NCBI RefSeq assembly: GCF_002001205.1
Contig: NZ_MUNZ01000144.1
Location: 1-64,000 of the forward strand
DNA: 64,000 nucleotides
DNA from: Hydrogenophaga sp. A37
GTDB lineage: Bacteria > Pseudomonadota > Gammaproteobacteria > Burkholderiales > Burkholderiaceae_C
Direction of reading: 5' to 3'
Shown piece by piece: positions 60,727-64,000 of this stretch. Every line of letters starts with the position of its first letter. The first letter of the stretch is position 1. The notes under the pieces are model-generated. The model worked only from the letters and a program-made list of their open reading frames with translations, made no database searches and was not told the DNA's origin. Made by a program: the position numbers and the translations under genes.

Positions 60727-62304
60727 TCAGGCGGCCGTGAAGTGCGCTGCGTCCATGACCTTCAGGTCTTGGGCCACGAGCGGTGCGAAGTCCATCTGAT
60801 CGAGGATGTCGCGCTGCAGATCGATGCCGGGCGCGATCTCGAACAGCTCGATTCCCTGAGCGGTGAGGCGGAAGCTGCCGCGCTCGGTGAGGTAGAGCAC
60901 CTGCTGACCGCGCACCAGGCCTTGGGGGCCGCTGAAGGTGATCTGGTCGACCTGCTTCACCAGTTTTTTCACGCCGCCTTGCTGCAGCACGCGCATCTGG
61001 CCGTCGCCGGTTTGCAGCTTCACGCCCTTGGCCGCGAGCGTGCCGCAGAACACCAGCTTCTTCGCGTTCTGCGCGATGTCGATGAAGCCGCCGGGGCCGA
61101 CGGTGACGCCGCCCAGGCGCGAGACGTTGACGCTGCCTTCGGCGTCGAACTCGCCGAAGCCGAGGCAGGCCACGTCCAGCCCGCCACCGCCGTAAAAGTC
61201 GAACTGCGTCGCCGCGTCCAGCATGGCCGTGGCGTTGCGCGCGTAACCGAACAGCACGCCGTCCATCAGCGTGCCGCCGTAGGTGCCGTGTTCGATGGTC
61301 TGGTAGACGCGGTGCTGCTCGTTGCGCACCGCGATCAGCTTGGCCACGGCGTCGGGCACGCCCACGCCGTAGTTGATGACCGGGCGCGGCTTGCCGGTGT
61401 TGAAGAGTTCCACATGCGCACGGCGCGCCACGGCCTGGCGTTCGCTGAAGGCCTCCTGTGACGCCGCGAGTTCGCGTGCGTGGTCTTCCGTTTCGCTCGC
61501 GTGGCGCGCGGCGCCGGTGAGTTCACCGCTGAAGGCCGGGTCGAACGGGATGTTGTAGCTGGTCTGCTGCGCCGGGTCGACCACGATGACGTCCACCCAG
61601 GCGGCGGGAATGCGAACCTCGCGCGCCTTGAGCGCGCCTTTCGGCAGGCGCTCCTTCACCTGCACGATCACCGTGCCACCGCTGTTGCGCGCGGCCAATG
61701 CGAGCGACTGCGCATCGAGGTTGGCGGCTTCGTGTTCGAAGCTGATGCTGCCGTCTTCATCGGCGGCGCTGGCGCGCACGATGGCGACGTGGATGGGGAA
61801 GGGCTTGTAGCGCAGCCACTCGCGGCCGTCGATCTGGATCACTTCGGCGAGCTCGTCTTTCGCGGCATCGTTCATGCGGCCGCCGCCAAAGCGCGGGTCG
61901 CAGACCGTGCCCAGGCCCACGTGGCTGATCAGGCCGGGGCGTCCCGCGCCGATCTCGCGCATGAGCTGGCTGCTCACGCCGCCGGGCAGGATGTAGGCCT
62001 CGATCTGGTTGCTGAGCGCCAGCTGTTGCATGGCCGGCGACCAGACCCAGTGACCGCCGATGACCTTCTTCACCAGGCCCTCGTGCGCGAAGCAGTTCAT
62101 GCCCTTGGTCTTCTTGTCGCCGATGCCCAGCGCGTGCATGAGCGTGAGCTTGCGCGGAGCCTGTGTGGCGAGAAAGCGCGCCTGCACGGCCTCGAACAGA
62201 TGTGCCGCCTCCATCAGGCCACCCCCGCCGCCCATCAGGCCCACGGTGTCGTTGTCCTTGATCAGGTTCGCTGCGTCGGCAGCGCTCATGAACTTGCTGT
62301 TCAT
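60727..62304 (-). CDS. Acyl-CoA:acetate/propionate CoA-transferase family
   Basis: A 525-residue class I CoA-transferase of the YdiF/Pct type with both subunits fused. The first half has GLMGGGGGLMEAAHLFEAV and LISHVGLGTVCDPRFGGG. The second half has the catalytic Glu in TIEHGTYGGTLMDG (about Glu337) and GFIDIAQNAKKLVFCGTL. It transfers CoA between short acids. Start at 62304 (MNSKFMSAADAANLI) is usual; a GTG at 62313 would overlap the acyl-CoA dehydrogenase stop as GTGA. It is co-transcribed with that gene. Confidence 0.87.
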   Translation of the reverse strand: MNSKFMSAADAANLIKDNDTVGLMGGGGGLMEAAHLFEAVQARFLATQAPRKLTLMHALGIGDKKTKGMNCFAHEGLVKKVIGGHWVWSPAMQQLALSNQIEAYILPGGVSSQLMREIGAGRPGLISHVGLGTVCDPRFGGGRMNDAAKDELAEVIQIDGREWLRYKPFPIHVAIVRASAADEDGSISFEHEAANLDAQSLALAARNSGGTVIVQVKERLPKGALKAREVRIPAAWVDVIVVDPAQQTSYNIPFDPAFSGELTGAARHASETEDHARELAASQEAFSERQAVARRAHVELFNTGKPRPVINYGVGVPDAVAKLIAVRNEQHRVYQTIEHGTYGGTLMDGVLFGYARNATAMLDAATQFDFYGGGGLDVACLGFGEFDAEGSVNVSRLGGVTVGPGGFIDIAQNAKKLVFCGTLAAKGVKLQTGDGQMRVLQQGGVKKLVKQVDQITFSGPQGLVRGQQVLYLTERGSFRLTAQGIELFEIAPGIDLQRDILDQMDFAPLVAQDLKVMDAAHFTAA

Positions 62305-62309
62305 GGCGA

Positions 62310-63485
62310 TCACCGGTTCACGTCGAACAGCACGGCGCCTTTTTTCAGCGCGCTCTTGGCGATCACGCCGCGGTGAATCTCCGATGTGCCGTCGAAGATG
62401 CGGTAAATGCGGGCGTCGCGGTAGTAGCGCTCGATCGGCAGCTCCTTGCAGAAGCCCATGCCGCCGAACACCTGCACCGCGCGGTCCACCACGCGGCCCA
62501 GCGTTTCGGCCGCGTGCACCTTGACCATGGCGATCTGTTCGCGCGCGTCCAGGCCCTGGTCCAGCATCCAGGCCGCGTGGTAGACCATCCAGCGCGCGGC
62601 GTTGATCTCGATCACGCTGTCGGCCAGCATCTGCTGCACCATCTGGAAATCGCCGATGCGGGTGTTGAACTGTTTGCGGTCATTGGCGTAGGTCAGCATC
62701 AGCTCGCACACGTGCGTGGCTTTGCCCACGGCGCGCGCGCCCACCTGCGCCAGGCGCACCACGTTGAGCGCACCCATGGCGAGCTTGAAGCCCTGGCCCT
62801 GCTCGCCCAGCAGCGTGGCGTCGTCCAGCACCACGTTGTCGAAGAACAGCTCCAGGTGCGGCGTTCCGCGGATGCCCATCATCATCTGGTCCTTGCCGAC
62901 GGTGAAGCCGGGCAGGCCCTTGTCGACCATGAACATGCTGATCTCTTTTTCGCCCGCTGCACTGTCGGTACGGGCCGAGACGAGGAAGAAGTCGGACCAC
63001 ACGCCGTCGCTGATGAAATGTTTGCTGCCGTTGAGCACCCACTGGCCTTCGCTGTTGCGCTTGGCGTGGGTCTTGATGCCCGCGGCGTCCGAGCCGGCGC
63101 CGGATTCCGTGATCGTGATGGCGCAGGTGCGGGTGCCTTCCACGGAAGGCTTGAGCCAGCGTTCAATCTGTTCACCCTTGCAATGCAGCAGCGGCTCGTA
63201 GACGTTGCCAAAGGCGCGGCGGATCAGCATGTCGGTGGTGTGGCCGAACTGCTCTTCACAAAGGATGCGGTCCAGGTTCGACAGGCCACCACCGCCGAGT
63301 TCGGCCGGCATGTTGAGCGCGTACAGGCCCAGTTCTTTGGCCTTGGCGTGGATGCGCCGGGCATCGGCCTCGGGCAGCGCACCGGTGTTTTCCAGCGCGT
63401 CTTCGAGGGGCTTGAGTTCTTCGGCGATGAAGCGACGGATGGTGTCGATCATCATTTTCTGTTCGTCGTTGAGGGCGAAATCCAT
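62310..63485 (-). CDS. Acyl-CoA dehydrogenase
   Basis: A 391-residue flavoenzyme. Family marks are ITITESGAGSDAAGIKTHA (about 117-135, FAD/substrate contacts), WVLNGSKHFISDGVWSDFF, and the C-terminal RIFDGTSEIHRGVIAKSALKKG, where the catalytic Glu is expected near the middle of ARIYRIFDGTSE. The chain-length or branched specificity cannot be read off. It overlaps or abuts the CoA-transferase gene, so acid activation and the first oxidation are linked. Electrons would pass to ETF, whose genes are not in this window. Confidence 0.9.
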   Translation of the reverse strand: MDFALNDEQKMMIDTIRRFIAEELKPLEDALENTGALPEADARRIHAKAKELGLYALNMPAELGGGGLSNLDRILCEEQFGHTTDMLIRRAFGNVYEPLLHCKGEQIERWLKPSVEGTRTCAITITESGAGSDAAGIKTHAKRNSEGQWVLNGSKHFISDGVWSDFFLVSARTDSAAGEKEISMFMVDKGLPGFTVGKDQMMMGIRGTPHLELFFDNVVLDDATLLGEQGQGFKLAMGALNVVRLAQVGARAVGKATHVCELMLTYANDRKQFNTRIGDFQMVQQMLADSVIEINAARWMVYHAAWMLDQGLDAREQIAMVKVHAAETLGRVVDRAVQVFGGMGFCKELPIERYYRDARIYRIFDGTSEIHRGVIAKSALKKGAVLFDVNR

Positions 63486-63537
63486 GGGGTTCTTTCAGTG
63501 CGTTTTCAAAGTGGGTGGAGCGAAGCGAGGCTTGCGC

Positions 63538-63609
63538 TCAAGCACTGCTGAACCAGCGGGCGCCGAAGAAGAAGGGCAGCCGGGAAATGTGATCGAACGG
63601 AATCACCAT
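63538..63609 (-). CDS. Possible 23-residue mini-gene
   Basis: Between the partial isomerase gene and the acyl-CoA dehydrogenase lies an ATG-started frame of 24 codons encoding MVIPFDHISRLPFFFGARWF and three more residues. No ribosome site is evident. It could be a leader, a gene remnant or chance. The rest of the 138-base spacer holds a GAGCG...CGCTC hairpin just past it. Confidence 0.2.
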   Translation of the reverse strand: MVIPFDHISRLPFFFGARWFSSA

Positions 63610-63623
63610 GGATGTCTTTCAGG

Positions 63624-64000
63624 TCAGTCGCGAGGCTCGACGATCGGGCGGCTCGCGGCCAGACAGATGCCCGCCCATGCGGTGGGGTCGGCGGTTTTCT
63701 CGCGCTCGAAGTTCACCACCTCCACACTCACCGGCAGGTCGGCGGGCAGGGCGTCGAACGGGCCCTGCACGTCGATGGTTCCATCGCCCGGCAGCAGGCG
63801 TTCACAGCGCGCGGTGTGGATCATTTCTTCGGTGGTGAAGTGCGTGCCGGCCACGGCATCGCAGATCTGCGCGTAGTGCAGCAGGCCGCGCGGGATGGCG
63901 CGGATGTCGTCGAGCGTGGTGGTCGAGCGGCCGAAGTGCAGCGCGTCGACCAGGATGCCGGCGTTGGCCTGTGAACCGGCGTTCTGCACGACCCGCAGTG
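63624..64000 (-). CDS. Sugar-phosphate isomerase/epimerase family protein, partial
   Basis: The last 125 codons or so of a gene that begins beyond the right edge. The visible part reads as the C-terminal half of a xylose-isomerase-like TIM barrel: NAGILVDALHFGRS with a metal-binding Asp and His, then YAQICDAVAGTHF, and LPGDGTIDVQG, with the Glu in VSVEVVNFERE near the end. The same fold appears at 16775-17686, but the two differ in detail. Candidates are inosose dehydratase, hydroxypyruvate isomerase or dehydroshikimate dehydratase types. It precedes the acyl-CoA dehydrogenase gene on the same strand. Confidence 0.7.
   Translation of the reverse strand, partial: LRVVQNAGSQANAGILVDALHFGRSTTTLDDIRAIPRGLLHYAQICDAVAGTHFTTEEMIHTARCERLLPGDGTIDVQGPFDALPADLPVSVEVVNFEREKTADPTAWAGICLAASRPIVEPRD

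Noticed and set aside
1..64000. CRISPR arrays, rRNA and tRNA genes, riboswitches
   Set aside because: Scanning by eye found no regularly spaced repeats, cloverleaf-like or conserved rRNA segments. Upstream of metY no SAM or SAH riboswitch pattern was evident, though a covariance search would be needed to be sure.

Overview
The window is GC-rich DNA with dense genes and short spacers. It looks like the chromosome of a betaproteobacterium of the Comamonadaceae type (a Hydrogenophaga-like organism is my guess). The inference rests on product similarity, many GTG starts, intracellular PHA depolymerase, abundant Bug/TctC and TRAP solute receptors, IclR/LysR regulators and CoA-linked catabolic genes. 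No rRNA, tRNA, CRISPR array, insertion sequence or prophage was recognised. I could only compare regions by eye, so no composition or homology statistics are given.

Left part (1-22970): a DUF2917 protein, a large two-component-propeller histidine kinase with a relic of a second kinase gene next to it, an alpha/beta hydrolase, metY, a CBS protein, PHA depolymerase, GST, cupin, aroC coupled to an MFS transporter, a convergent membrane/TPR plus rhomboid pair, an IclR-controlled gene pair matching the two halves of QuiC-type 3-dehydroshikimate dehydratase, pirin, azoR with a divergent LysR gene, and a Kef-type antiporter.

Middle (23000-44740): a BKACE/TauD/quinone-reductase operon and a TctC/YeiH operon, which appear tied together by identical paired AraC-type operator sites. 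Then come a DUF1800/DUF1501 pair, an Hsp70-like ATPase, an IclR/TRAP-receptor/aroQ group, isoquinoline-oxidoreductase-like iorAB, a DUF262-HNH candidate restriction gene of foreign appearance, yebC with a cardiolipin-synthase-like gene, and several uncharacterised genes including an orphan flagellar-rod-like protein.

Right part (44958-64000): an orphan PD-(D/E)XK-like nuclease gene behind a near-perfect 24-bp palindrome, then thirteen genes in a row on the minus strand (58456 to 47014) facing a LysR gene: ketopantoate-reductase-like, VOC, MaoC, CaiB/BaiF, aroE-like, TetR, TRAP dctQ-dctM-dctP, Gfo/Idh/MocA, aroQ, a second aroE-like gene and a DMT exporter. The window ends with a J-domain protein of unusual architecture, a CoA-transferase/acyl-CoA dehydrogenase pair and a partial TIM-barrel isomerase.

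Two themes recur. First, quinate/shikimate-type catabolic enzymes (dehydroshikimate dehydratase halves, two type II dehydroquinases, two shikimate-dehydrogenase-like proteins) lie beside TRAP receptors and IclR/LysR/TetR regulators. Second, a dispersed family of palindromic repeats sits directly at gene 3' ends and in one case has been captured into a coding sequence.
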